The position numbers were made by a program, and so were the translations under genes. The notes under the pieces are model-generated. The model searched no databases. It was not told the DNA's origin and was given only the letters and a program-made list of their open reading frames with translations. From JALORV01 sp044225415 (GTDB lineage Bacteria > Pseudomonadota > Gammaproteobacteria > Burkholderiales > Burkholderiaceae_F), in the NCBI GenBank assembly GCA_044225415.1, contig JBGAIO010000054.1, forward strand, positions 1 to 18,029: a stretch of DNA of 18,029 nucleotides. Reading direction: 5' to 3'. Each line of letters begins with the position of its first letter. The stretch's first letter is position 1. Positions 7,358 to 14,757 of this stretch are shown here, piece after piece.

Positions 7358-8191
7358 CTACTTCTTCGCCTTCTCATACAGCGGCATCACCTTCTGCACG
7401 TAGCTCTGCAGGTCCTTCAGCCGCGTTTCATTGCTCGGGTGCGTCGACAGCCATTCGGGCGGCGCGCCCGACGAGGCCTGCCCCATCTTCTGCCACAGCG
7501 TCAGCGCGGCACGGGGGTCGTAGCCGGCGCGGGCGGCGAGTTCGACGCCGATGAAGTCGGCTTCCTGTTCGTTCTGTCGGCTGTTGGGCAGCACGAAGGC
7601 TGCGTTGCTGACGGTGCCGGCGAGCTGCGGATCGATGCGAATGCCGGTGAAGATCTCCAGCGCGATTGCGCCGACACTGGTCGCAGTGTCCGTGGCCATC
7701 TGCCGCCCCATGCGCTCGCGCGCATGCTCGCGCAGCGCGTGTGCGATCTCGTGGCCCATCACCGCGGCGAGTTCGTCGTCGGTGATCTTCAGCTTCTCGA
7801 TCAGCCCGGTGTAGACGGCGATCTTGCCGCCCGGCATGCACCATGCATTGACGTCCTTCGACGTCAGCACGTTCACTTCCCACTTCCACTTCAGCGCGTC
7901 CTCGCGGAACACGCCGACCTGCGGGATCAGCCGCGCCGCGACCGCGCGCACGCGCTGCACCTCCTGCGGGTTCTGGTTCAGCAGCCCTTTTTTCTGCGCC
8001 GTGGCCAGCACCTGCGCGTACTCCTGCGCTGCCTGCTGGTCGACCTGCGCGCTGCTGACCAGCGTGGTCATGGTCTGCTTGCGGTCGATGCCGATTGCGC
8101 CGCCCTGCGTGGTCTCCACCGTCTGGCACGCGGCGAACGCGAGCAGCACGACGGCGCTCGCGAGCGTCCTGCAGCCTGTCGTCGTCAGCAT
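7358..8191 (-). CDS. M48 family metalloprotease, LoiP/YggG-like lipoprotein
   Basis: A 277-aa zinc metallopeptidase. Zinc site: GHEIAH gives His147-Glu148-x-x-His151, with Glu210 in NEQEADFIG as the third ligand. The C-terminal STHPSNETRLKDL block is typical of the LoiP/YggG and BepA-like peptidases that act on misfolded outer-membrane proteins. The N-terminus is a signal with a probable lipobox (AFAAC, Cys22), so it is likely attached to a membrane facing the periplasm; the -3 residue Phe is not ideal for a lipobox. The ATG at 8191 follows GGAGAA with 6-nt spacing and is 13 nt after the MFS gene stop, so it is likely co-transcribed with it. Confidence 0.92.
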   Translation of the reverse strand: MLTTTGCRTLASAVVLLAFAACQTVETTQGGAIGIDRKQTMTTLVSSAQVDQQAAQEYAQVLATAQKKGLLNQNPQEVQRVRAVAARLIPQVGVFREDALKWKWEVNVLTSKDVNAWCMPGGKIAVYTGLIEKLKITDDELAAVMGHEIAHALREHARERMGRQMATDTATSVGAIALEIFTGIRIDPQLAGTVSNAAFVLPNSRQNEQEADFIGVELAARAGYDPRAALTLWQKMGQASSGAPPEWLSTHPSNETRLKDLQSYVQKVMPLYEKAKK

Positions 8192-8204
8192 GGTTTCTTC
8201 TCCG

Positions 8205-9419
8205 TCATTTCCGATGGACCGGCCCCAGTTCATGCGGCCCTGCTTCCCTGTAGCCAGCATCGTGCCGGCGCGCCCGCGCCAGCGCCCAGGCACCGAGCAG
8301 CGCAGCGGCGCTGCCGCAGCCGAAGGCCCATTGCGGGCCGGCCCACGTCCACAAGTATGCCGCCACCAGGCTGCCCGCCGACCCGCCGGCACCATAGGCT
8401 GCACTGATGTACAGCGCCTGGCCGCGCGCCGCCGCGCGTCCGGGAAACCAGCGCTGGACGGTCATCACCGATGCACCATGATGCACGGCAAAGCTCACCG
8501 CGTGCAGCAGCTGCGCGATGGCCAGCAGCCACCACACGCCCGCGAACTGCCCGATCAGCAGGAAGCGCACTGCGGCGACGAAGAAGCTCGCGGTCAGCAG
8601 CGGATACAGGCCGAAGCGCGCAAACCAGCGGCCCTGCGTATAGAAGAATGCGATCTCGAAGACAACGCTCAGCACCCAGTACACCCCGATCGCCGTCTTG
8701 CTGTATCCGAGTTGCGCCAGGTAGATCGACAGGTAGGTGTACATCGCGCCGTGCGCGAACACCATCAGCGCCGCCGACAGCAGGAACCAGCGCACGCGCG
8801 GCTCGGCCAGACGGCGGCGTACCGACACGCGTTCGTGCGGCGCTTCGTGTACCGCCTGCTCCGGCACCGCAAACGCCGCCGCCACCAGCAGCAGCGTCAG
8901 CGCGGATCCGACCCAGGTTGCCGCGCCAATGCCCACGTGGTCGAACAGCGGGCCTGCGCTCAGCACCACGACGACGAAGCCGACCGAACCGCACAGCCGC
9001 AGACGGCCGTAGCGCGTCGCCGCGTCCGCGCTGCCGCGCAGCCGCGCGGACGCCAGCGCCTCGGCGATCGGCATCTGCGCAGTCTGGAACATCGCGACCA
9101 GCACCATCGTCGCGAACACGAACCCGAAGCCGCCGGGTATGAACAGCAGCGCGAAGGCCAGCGCCAGCACGATGGCGGTCGCGCGCAGCATCGGCGTGCG
9201 GCGTGTCGCGCGGTCCGACAGCCAGCCCCACAGATTGGGGCCGACCATGCGCATCATCTGCGCCATTGCCATCACCAGGCCGATCTGGAAGGCCGTCAGC
9301 CCGCGTGCCTGGAAGTACAGCGGCAGGAACGTTCCGATCAGCCCGGCCAGCCCGAAGTAGGCGGCGTAATGGGCGCCCAGCCGCCAGAACGCCGGCAGGG
9401 ACGCGACGGTGAACCGCAT
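8205..9419 (-). CDS. MFS transporter, HcaT/MFS_1-like
   Basis: A 404-aa polytopic protein with about 12 hydrophobic segments. It has the MFS inter-helix motif in the first half (NLWGWLSDRATRRTPML) and a second-half VHHGASVMTVQRWFPGRAAARGQALY segment, here read as the 3-phenylpropionate transporter (HcaT)-like branch. The substrate is not predictable. The ATG at 9419 overlaps the aroC stop as TGATG, and the M48 gene follows after 13 nt. Longer upstream in-frame sequence is aroC in the wrong frame and is not part of this protein. The aroC-MFS pairing suggests a shared transcript rather than a shared pathway. Confidence 0.87.
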   Translation of the reverse strand: MRFTVASLPAFWRLGAHYAAYFGLAGLIGTFLPLYFQARGLTAFQIGLVMAMAQMMRMVGPNLWGWLSDRATRRTPMLRATAIVLALAFALLFIPGGFGFVFATMVLVAMFQTAQMPIAEALASARLRGSADAATRYGRLRLCGSVGFVVVVLSAGPLFDHVGIGAATWVGSALTLLLVAAAFAVPEQAVHEAPHERVSVRRRLAEPRVRWFLLSAALMVFAHGAMYTYLSIYLAQLGYSKTAIGVYWVLSVVFEIAFFYTQGRWFARFGLYPLLTASFFVAAVRFLLIGQFAGVWWLLAIAQLLHAVSFAVHHGASVMTVQRWFPGRAAARGQALYISAAYGAGGSAGSLVAAYLWTWAGPQWAFGCGSAAALLGAWALARARRHDAGYREAGPHELGPVHRK

Positions 9420-10515
9420 CAGGCGGAAGTGGAACGTGCGGGCAGCGGCGCGAGGCCGTGGTGCACGTCGGCGTTCTGGCCGCGGTGGATCAGTGCGTGG
9501 TCCATCAGCACCAGCGCCAGCATCGCCTCGGCGATCGGCGTGGCGCGGATGCCGACACAGGGATCGTGGCGGCCGTGCGTCTCGAGCGTTGTCGGCGCGC
9601 CGGCGCGCGTGATCGAGCGGCGCGGCAGGCGGATGCTGGACGTCGGCTTCACGACGATCGACACCTCGATGTCCTGCCCGCTCGAAATGCCTTCGAGCAC
9701 GCCGCCCGCGTTGTTGCCGGCAGCCGTGGCAGCAGTTCATCGCCGTGTTGCGAGCCGCGCTGCATCACGGCTCGAAGCCGGCGCCGATCTCCACACCCTT
9801 GACCGCGTTGATGCCCATCATCGCGTAGGCGATGTCCGCATCGAGCTTGTCGAACAGCGGCGCGCCGAGCCCCGCCGGGACGTTCGTCGCCGTCACGCGC
9901 AGGCGCGCGCCCACCGAATCTCCGCCGCGGCGAAGCGCATCGAGCGCGGCCTCGAGCTGCGGCACGATCGCGGCGTTGGGTGCGAAGAACGGATTGCGTT
10001 CAACCTCGTCCCACGAACCGAAGTCAATGACGATGTCGCCGATCTGCTGCATGCAGCCGCGCACGAGCGTGCCGAACTGCGCACGCAGCCACTTCTTCGC
10101 CACCGCGCCCGCGGCCACCATCGGCGCGGTCGCGCCGACGAACGCCTGCCGCTGCGCGGATCGCGGTGACCGTACTTGCGCCAGTAGGTGTAGTCGGCGT
10201 GGCCGGCCGGAACGTGTCGGCGATGTCCGCGTAGTCCTTGCTCTTCGCGTCCTCGTTGCGGATCAGCAGCGCGATCGGCGTGCCGGTAGTGCGGCCCTCG
10301 AAGACGCCCGACAGGATCTCGACCGCATCGGATTCGCGCCGCTGCGTCACGTGCCGCGACGTGCCGGGCTTGCGGCGATCGAGATCGGGCTGCAGGTCGG
10401 CGACCGACAGTTCCAGCCCGGGAGGGCAACCGTCGATGACGCAGCCGATGGCGGGGCCGTGCGATTCGCCGAAGTTGGTGATGCGGAGGAAGTGGCCGAA
10501 GGTCGAACCGGGCAT
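9419..10515 (-). pseudogene. aroC: Chorismate synthase with four frame breaks
   Basis: Chorismate synthase makes chorismate from EPSP with reduced FMN. The gene is recognisable throughout: MPGSTFGHFLRITNFGESHG, RRKPGTSRHVTQRRES, ILSGVFEGRTTGTPIALL, then GHADYTYWRKYG, AAGAVAKKWL, NPFFAP, GDSVGARL, VPAGLGAPLFDKLDADIA, INAVKGVEIGAGFE, and the C-terminal NNAGGVLEGISSGQ and GRHDPCVGIRATPIAEAM. These blocks lie in different frames. Breaks are near 10205 (1 nt lost, FRPGHADY), 10131 (about 4 nt lost, SSARxTA), 9768 (1 nt lost) and 9725 (1 or 4 nt lost), all losses. The highly conserved YRGGGRSS also reads PRSGRRSS. The total span of 1097 bp is near normal. It is either a decaying copy or a badly sequenced intact gene. 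Confidence 0.85.
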
Positions 10516-10626
10516 GGCGCCATTGTAGTCAGGCGCGGCCTTCGATCTCGTGGCGACCTGCACAGCGCCGGCATGCGGCCAGGCGGGTCGGGCCAGACGG
10601 AGGTCCGGCGCGCCCTGCAGCAAAGA

Positions 10627-10658
10627 GCGGCGCGGAACGAAACAGCGTTCCGCGCCGC
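10627..10658 (-). terminator. Strong hairpin after the porin gene
   Basis: GCGGCGCGGAACG (10627-10639) and CGTTCCGCGCCGC (10646-10658) form a perfect 13-bp stem with a 6-nt loop, 22 nt past the porin stop. On the minus strand it is followed by CTCTTTG, a weak T-rich tail. It probably ends the flavoprotein-cytochrome-porin transcript ahead of aroC. The remaining bases of the 165-bp spacer show only a TACAAT 7 nt before the aroC ATG. Confidence 0.8.
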
Positions 10659-10680
10659 GATCGTCGGGGGAGGCCGGCGA

Positions 10681-11712
10681 TCAGTACCGATGGCGCATGC
10701 CGATAACGGCACTGGTGCCGCTGTCCAGATCGGTCACCTTGTCGTACATCGCCATGCAGTACAGCTCCGTGCGCTTGGATGCCGCGAAAACGTAGGCCAA
10801 CGTAACGGTGTTGCGGTCGGGATCGATGGCGGCGGGCGCGGGGTTGTCCAGCGAAGTCTTCGCCCACGACACCAGGATCTGGCTGTGGCTGAAGATGGGC
10901 ACGGAGGCGCCGATTTCGAAGGTGTCGTACTCGCGTTTCAGCGCTTCGTACTCTACGCTGCGCGCGTACTGGCCGTACAACTTCACCAGTTTGAAGTCGT
11001 AAGTCAGCGCCCCGAGCCACGTGTTCTGCTCGGTCTCATTCAAAAGCAGCGGGTACTTGTCCTGCGCATAAGCCACCTGCGCATTCAGGTCCCGCCAGTC
11101 GTAGTTCAGGCTGAAGCCAAGGCGTGCTTCGCCGCTCTTGTCCGCGACTTCGCTGAAGGCGTACTGCGCGCGCAGCTTCAGCCCGGCGAGGATGGGCGAT
11201 TGATACGTGATGGAGTTGTTCGCAGCGAAGTCCTGCGTGGTCAGGGGCGCGGCCAGCGGCTGCCCGCCCGTGTACAGGTGGAGAAAGATCGGCGAGAACG
11301 ACGACGAGTCACCGAAAGGATTGCTGGAGATCATCGTCACGAACAGTGGTGTCGCTACGCGTCCCAGGTCGACGGAACCGAATGGGCTGGACACGCCGAG
11401 ACTGGCGCGCTGGCTCCACAGCGGATCGCCGGGGAAGCGGCCCTGCTCGCCCGTGTCCATGCGGACAAATGCAGTCAGGTCGACGTTGACCTTGTAGCCG
11501 CCACCCAGGTCTTCGGTGCCACGGAAGCCGATGCGCGACGTACTCAGGCCGCCGCTACCGACCACGTTGACGTCGTCGCGCCCGGACAGCTGGTAGCGGC
11601 CGGTGTAGACGTCGGCAATGCCGTAGATCAGCAGGTTGGACTGCGCCAGGCACGGTGCCGCGGCGCAGGCGGCCAGCACGGCCGCTGCGGTGAATTTCAG
11701 GATGCTCTTCAT
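10681..11712 (-). CDS. Gram-negative porin (trimeric beta-barrel type)
   Basis: A 343-aa outer-membrane protein. Residues 1-23 (MKSILKFTAAAVLAACAAAP then CLA) form a Sec signal, and the mature part starts QSNLLIYGIADVYTGRY. Typical porin features are GLSTSRIGFRGTEDLGGG, SLGVSSPFGSVDLGRVATPLF, alternating aromatic beta strands (NYDWRDLNAQVAYAQ, LTYDFKLVKLYGQYA) and an amphipathic C-terminus VIGMRHRY. The last residue is Tyr rather than the usual Phe, which the BAM machinery can still accept. It lies 30 nt after the multiheme cytochrome and ends at a strong terminator, so it is the last gene of that operon, probably admitting the substrate of the flavoprotein. No clear Shine-Dalgarno is visible. 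Confidence 0.92.
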   Translation of the reverse strand: MKSILKFTAAAVLAACAAAPCLAQSNLLIYGIADVYTGRYQLSGRDDVNVVGSGGLSTSRIGFRGTEDLGGGYKVNVDLTAFVRMDTGEQGRFPGDPLWSQRASLGVSSPFGSVDLGRVATPLFVTMISSNPFGDSSSFSPIFLHLYTGGQPLAAPLTTQDFAANNSITYQSPILAGLKLRAQYAFSEVADKSGEARLGFSLNYDWRDLNAQVAYAQDKYPLLLNETEQNTWLGALTYDFKLVKLYGQYARSVEYEALKREYDTFEIGASVPIFSHSQILVSWAKTSLDNPAPAAIDPDRNTVTLAYVFAASKRTELYCMAMYDKVTDLDSGTSAVIGMRHRY

Positions 11713-11742
11713 GATGATTCTTGGTGGATCGTCCAGGGTGGA

Positions 11743-12243
11743 TCAAGGCACTCGGAAGTTGAACTCGTGGCACTGGTGGCAGTAGTCGCGCGACTTGCCA
11801 TGGCCGGCATGGCAGTTGTCGCAGTCGAGGTCCGGCCCGTAGTGCGGCGAGGTGTGCGGGTTCTTCGGCTTGACGTTGGCGGTCTTGGCAAGCAGCTGCT
11901 TCGGGTCATGACAGGAGCGGCACTGGTCGCTTTCGGGAAGCGACGGCTTGCCGCTGCCGTGGCAGCTCGCGCAGTTGGCGCCTGCGAGCTGGTGCTGGTG
12001 CGACAGCGACAGCTTCAACCGCCGTTCGGAGGCCGGGTCGTGACAACCGCGGCAGTCCGACAGCTTCTGGCCATTGATGGCCGGATGCTGGGCTGGCAGC
12101 ACCTTGTCGGCACCGTGGCAGGCCGCGCAGTCGGTCGGCTGCGCGGTCGGGTCCAGCTTCGGCGCGGCCTGCGCTGCTCCCGCCGTGATTCCCAGGCCGA
12201 GCAGCAAGGCCAGCCATGCGCGCGTGGCGAGGAAGGCTTTCAT
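11743..12243 (-). CDS. Periplasmic multiheme c-type cytochrome with six CxxCH motifs
   Basis: A 166-aa protein with a Sec signal (1-26, ending AAQA). Six haem-attachment motifs are seen: CAACH (39-43), CRGCH (64-68), CASCH (91-95), CRSCH (108-112), CDNCH (141-145) and CHQCH (155-159). Six further histidines outside the motifs (53, 82, 84, 130, 134, 148) could serve as distal ligands, so six bis-His low-potential haems are plausible. It resembles the small cytochrome partners or domains of flavocytochrome c3-type reductases, which usually carry four haems. It lies 92 nt after the flavoprotein gene and 30 nt before the porin. The inferred role is electron delivery from quinol-side donors to the flavoprotein in the periplasm. 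Confidence 0.93.
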   Translation of the reverse strand: MKAFLATRAWLALLLGLGITAGAAQAAPKLDPTAQPTDCAACHGADKVLPAQHPAINGQKLSDCRGCHDPASERRLKLSLSHQHQLAGANCASCHGSGKPSLPESDQCRSCHDPKQLLAKTANVKPKNPHTSPHYGPDLDCDNCHAGHGKSRDYCHQCHEFNFRVP

Positions 12244-12291
12244 GGTGTTGGTGTTGCGCTGCAGGCGCGAGCGGAGGGCGAGCGCCGCCCC

Positions 12292-12314
12292 GCGCAGGGC
12301 TCTTCACCCTGCGC
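12292..12314 (-). other. Hairpin between flavoprotein and cytochrome genes
   Basis: GCGCAGGG (12292-12299) and CCCTGCGC (12307-12314) form an 8-bp stem with a 7-nt loop, just past the flavoprotein stop (12336). No T-run follows. It may lower or protect the downstream transcript and so set the cytochrome to flavoprotein ratio. Confidence 0.5.
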
Positions 12315-12335
12315 TGGGACATCCCGCCTGCCCGC

Positions 12336-13895
12336 TCAGCCGGCCGCGCTCTCCTTCGCCGCGTTGCGGCCGGCGATGCGACCGAACACCACGCAGTCGG
12401 CCATGGCGACCGAGCCAAGGCGCACGGCCCCGTGCACGCCACCCGTGGCTTCACCCGCGGCGTACAGCCCGGGGACAGGCTTCAGGTCGATACCGATCAC
12501 CTGCGCGTTGCCGTTGATCGCCAGTCCGCCCATCGTGTGGTGCACGCGCGGCCAGAGGCGCGCCGCATAGAACGGTCCGGTGACCTGAGGATTGGCGTCC
12601 TTGAAGATCATCGCGCCCAGGTCCGGATCGTTCTTCTTCTCCACGAACTCGTTCCAGCGCTTGACCTGCGCGACGAACACGTCCACCGGCATGTTGTAGA
12701 ACTTCGCGATCTCTTCGACGGTGTCGAAGCGCTTCAGCGAGCCGTTCTCGGTCGCGCCCTTGAACTGGCTGGCCGGCACGAACTTCGCGGTCGTTGGCGC
12801 GTCGGCGATGATCACCGCGGGGTGGCCCAGCAGGATGATCGCGTCTGCGCGTTCCTTGCGGTTGCCGGTTTCCTTGAAAAAGCGCTTGCCGGTGGCCGGA
12901 TCGACCATCAAGCCATAGCCCACCACGCGCTCGACGAATTGCGGGATGTAGCCGAAGCCTTTCTCGTCGGGGCTTGTCCACGGGCCGAGCTGGATCCAGT
13001 CCATCTGGATGGACAGCGCGCCGATGCGGTTGGCCTCGGTCAGCGCTTCGCCCGTCGCGCCGGCGTGGTTGGTGGAGGTGAAGCGCTCGTCGAGGCGCGG
13101 ATCGTGCATCTGGCGCATCGGCACGTCCTGCGAGAAGCCGCCGGAGGCCAGTATCACCGCGCGGCGCACCTGCACGGTTTCGGGCTTGCCGGTCGCCTCA
13201 TCCGGGAAGCGGAAGCCCTTCTTCAGTTCGACTCCCACCACGCGTCCGCCGGCATCCACGTAGAAGCGCGTGAGCTTGGTGCGATTCTCCAGTTTGACGC
13301 CCATTTCCTTGCATTTGGCGATCATTGGATTGACCAGCCCCGAGCCGGACTCGTTGTCGGTCTGGTGCGAGCGCTTGACCGAATGGCCGCCGTGGAAGTT
13401 GACGCGCGCGAACTTCGCGCCCACCACGTTCTGGCACCAGGCCAGCGAGTCGGCCGACTGGTCGGCGATGGTCTTCGCCAGCGGTTGGTGATTCAGGTAG
13501 GCACCGGCGCGCAGCATGTCCTTGAGCATCAACTCGGGCGAATCCTCGATGCCCGCGGCCTTCTGCATCGGCGTGCCGGCCGCCGCGAAGTCGCCGCCAT
13601 TGATGCTCGAGTTGCCGCCGTACACCGGCATCTTGTCGATTAGCAGCGTGTCGGCACCGGCCGACTTTGCCTCGATGGCGGCCGCCAGGCCAGCAAAGCC
13701 GCTGCCGATCACCAGCACGTCCACCGCACGGTCCCACTTGGCAGGCGGCGGGACACAGGCCGCGGATACCGCCGGGGCTGCCTGGCTCGGCAGTGCGGAC
13801 AGCGCCCCGATTGCGCCCGTGGCGACACCCGTGAATTTCAGGAACTGCCGTCGAGCCAACAAGCTTTCTCGGTCGACGTTCGATTTGCTGGACAT
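12336..13895 (-). CDS. Tat-exported FAD-dependent reductase, flavocytochrome c / fumarate reductase family
   Basis: A 519-aa periplasmic flavoprotein. The Tat signal is LLARRQFLKFTG (twin Arg 15-16), ending near 40-46. The FAD dinucleotide fold starts VDVLVIGSGFAGLAAAIEA (59-77). Active-site blocks match fumarate-reductase-like flavoproteins: NHAGATGEALTEANRIGA (276-293), GKRFFKETGNRKER with Arg346 at the position of the proton-donor Arg, RVHHTMGGLAI (His452/His453), and the C-terminal GLYAAGEATGGVHGAVRLG (Arg492). No haem motif lies in this chain, so electrons must come from the next gene's cytochrome. GGGGAGGA precedes the ATG at 13895. It is probably a reductase of an unsaturated carboxylate (fumarate, methacrylate, urocanate or aryl-acrylate type). 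The substrate is not determinable here. Confidence 0.93.
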   Translation of the reverse strand: MSSKSNVDRESLLARRQFLKFTGVATGAIGALSALPSQAAPAVSAACVPPPAKWDRAVDVLVIGSGFAGLAAAIEAKSAGADTLLIDKMPVYGGNSSINGGDFAAAGTPMQKAAGIEDSPELMLKDMLRAGAYLNHQPLAKTIADQSADSLAWCQNVVGAKFARVNFHGGHSVKRSHQTDNESGSGLVNPMIAKCKEMGVKLENRTKLTRFYVDAGGRVVGVELKKGFRFPDEATGKPETVQVRRAVILASGGFSQDVPMRQMHDPRLDERFTSTNHAGATGEALTEANRIGALSIQMDWIQLGPWTSPDEKGFGYIPQFVERVVGYGLMVDPATGKRFFKETGNRKERADAIILLGHPAVIIADAPTTAKFVPASQFKGATENGSLKRFDTVEEIAKFYNMPVDVFVAQVKRWNEFVEKKNDPDLGAMIFKDANPQVTGPFYAARLWPRVHHTMGGLAINGNAQVIGIDLKPVPGLYAAGEATGGVHGAVRLGSVAMADCVVFGRIAGRNAAKESAAG

Positions 13896-14014
13896 GCGGT
13901 CCTCCCCACATACCGGCCCGGCCTTGTTGCAGCCAATCTGCAGGACCTGCGAGTGGGCCTGGTTGCCTCGCCGGTCGTCGATGCGGCCACTCTGCTCTCG
14001 ACATCGCCTGCAGG

Positions 14015-14030
14015 ATTGACGAGTGTCAAT
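14015..14030. promoter_or_regulatory. TTGAC-N4-GTCAA dyad (FNR/CRP-family-like box or paired -35 elements)
   Basis: ATTGAC GAGT GTCAAT is a perfect 6-bp inverted repeat with a 4-bp centre, the geometry of FNR-superfamily sites (FNR consensus TTGAT-N4-ATCAA, one change per half). It lies about 127 bp upstream of the flavoprotein ATG. The same bases give TTGACA on the minus strand and TTGACG on the plus strand, so they may simply be -35 boxes, although no good -10 is found at 16-18 bp on either side. Confidence 0.5.
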
Positions 14031-14053
14031 TTATTTATTAACCATAAATAAAT
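14029..14053. promoter_or_regulatory. Perfect AT-rich palindrome, candidate MarR operator
   Basis: ATTTATTTAT (14029-14038), spacer TAACC, ATAAATAAAT (14044-14053): a perfect 10-bp inverted repeat. It is strikingly AT-rich within GC-rich DNA and sits in the divergent region between the flavoprotein and the MarR gene, touching the TTGAC dyad. Its size and symmetry fit a MarR dimer site. Confidence 0.7.
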
Positions 14054-14136
14054 GAAACGTGACCGGTTACATCGATCCGGTACTTTTGTGGCGTGCAACA
14101 CTGCGCGTTTCATACGCCAGCAACTCAGACCACAAA

Positions 14137-14727
14137 GTGAAGAAGGCACAGCGGTCCAGCAAGGCGAAGGCGACTGCTACACCCGCGGTCACGGTGGACA
14201 ACGTGCCGCGAGTCGCGCCACCGCCCCCGACGCGCGGCCGCAAAGATCGCGGCCCGGTTCGCGGACTCATGTCCATCGATCTGAAGTTCCAGCCGCACGT
14301 GCCGGGCATCGAGTACGGCGCCCTCGACCTGCTGGTCGGCTACGCGATCCGGCGCGCAGAACTGTCGATCTACACAGATCTGCAGCCGACCTTGCAGCCA
14401 TGGGGCATGACCCCGCAGCGTTTCTCCTCGCTGACCGTCATCGCCTACAACCCGGGCGTACGCATGTCCGAGCTCGCGCACATCATCGGCGTGGCGCCGA
14501 GCGGCGCAGCCATCATCGTGCAGACACTGGAGCAGCTCGGATACGTGGTGCGCACCACCTCGGCGGCCGACGCACGGGCCTACGAGGTCCGCGCCACCGA
14601 TGCCGGCCGCAAAGCTCTGCGCGAAATCGAGGCAGCCGCGCTGGAGGCCGACCGGCGGACGACGCGTGCACTCAGCGAGGACGAGCGCAGGGAACTGCTG
14701 CGCCTGCTTGCCAAGTTCACACCTTAG
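14137..14727 (+). CDS. MarR-family transcriptional regulator
   Basis: A winged-helix regulator, 196 aa from GTG at 14137 (starting (M)KKAQRSSKAKATATPA), with a basic, proline-rich N-terminal tail. An earlier in-frame GTG at 14059 would give 222 aa but starts 6 bp past the palindrome, leaving no room for a leader. Numbering from 14137: dimer helix GYAIRRAELSIYTDL (68-82), helix-turn-helix MSELAHIIGVAPSGAAIIVQ (110-129), LEQLGYVVR, then a wing with DARAYEVRATDAG where the usual DRR is modified, and a C-terminal dimerisation helix. It is transcribed away from the flavoprotein operon with an AT-rich palindrome between, the classic arrangement for a local ligand-responsive repressor. MarR proteins often sense aromatic or phenolic acids. 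Confidence 0.88.
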   Translation: MKKAQRSSKAKATATPAVTVDNVPRVAPPPPTRGRKDRGPVRGLMSIDLKFQPHVPGIEYGALDLLVGYAIRRAELSIYTDLQPTLQPWGMTPQRFSSLTVIAYNPGVRMSELAHIIGVAPSGAAIIVQTLEQLGYVVRTTSAADARAYEVRATDAGRKALREIEAAALEADRRTTRALSEDERRELLRLLAKFTP

Positions 14728-14757
14728 GCGGAGCCTCTCCCGCGGTCGGACGCGCAG

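Noticed and set aside
9420..9740. N-terminal extension of the MFS transporter
   Set aside because: This stretch encodes the aroC C-terminus in another frame; the transporter begins at the TGATG overlap (9419).
9832..12570. 912-aa open frame on the plus strand
   Set aside because: It runs antisense across aroC, the porin and the cytochrome, shows no domain pattern and has an Arg/Ala/Gly-biased composition typical of GC-rich shadow frames.
14062..14081. ACCGG...CCGGT inverted repeat near the MarR gene
   Set aside because: Arms of only 5 bp with a 10-bp gap; likely chance in GC-rich sequence.
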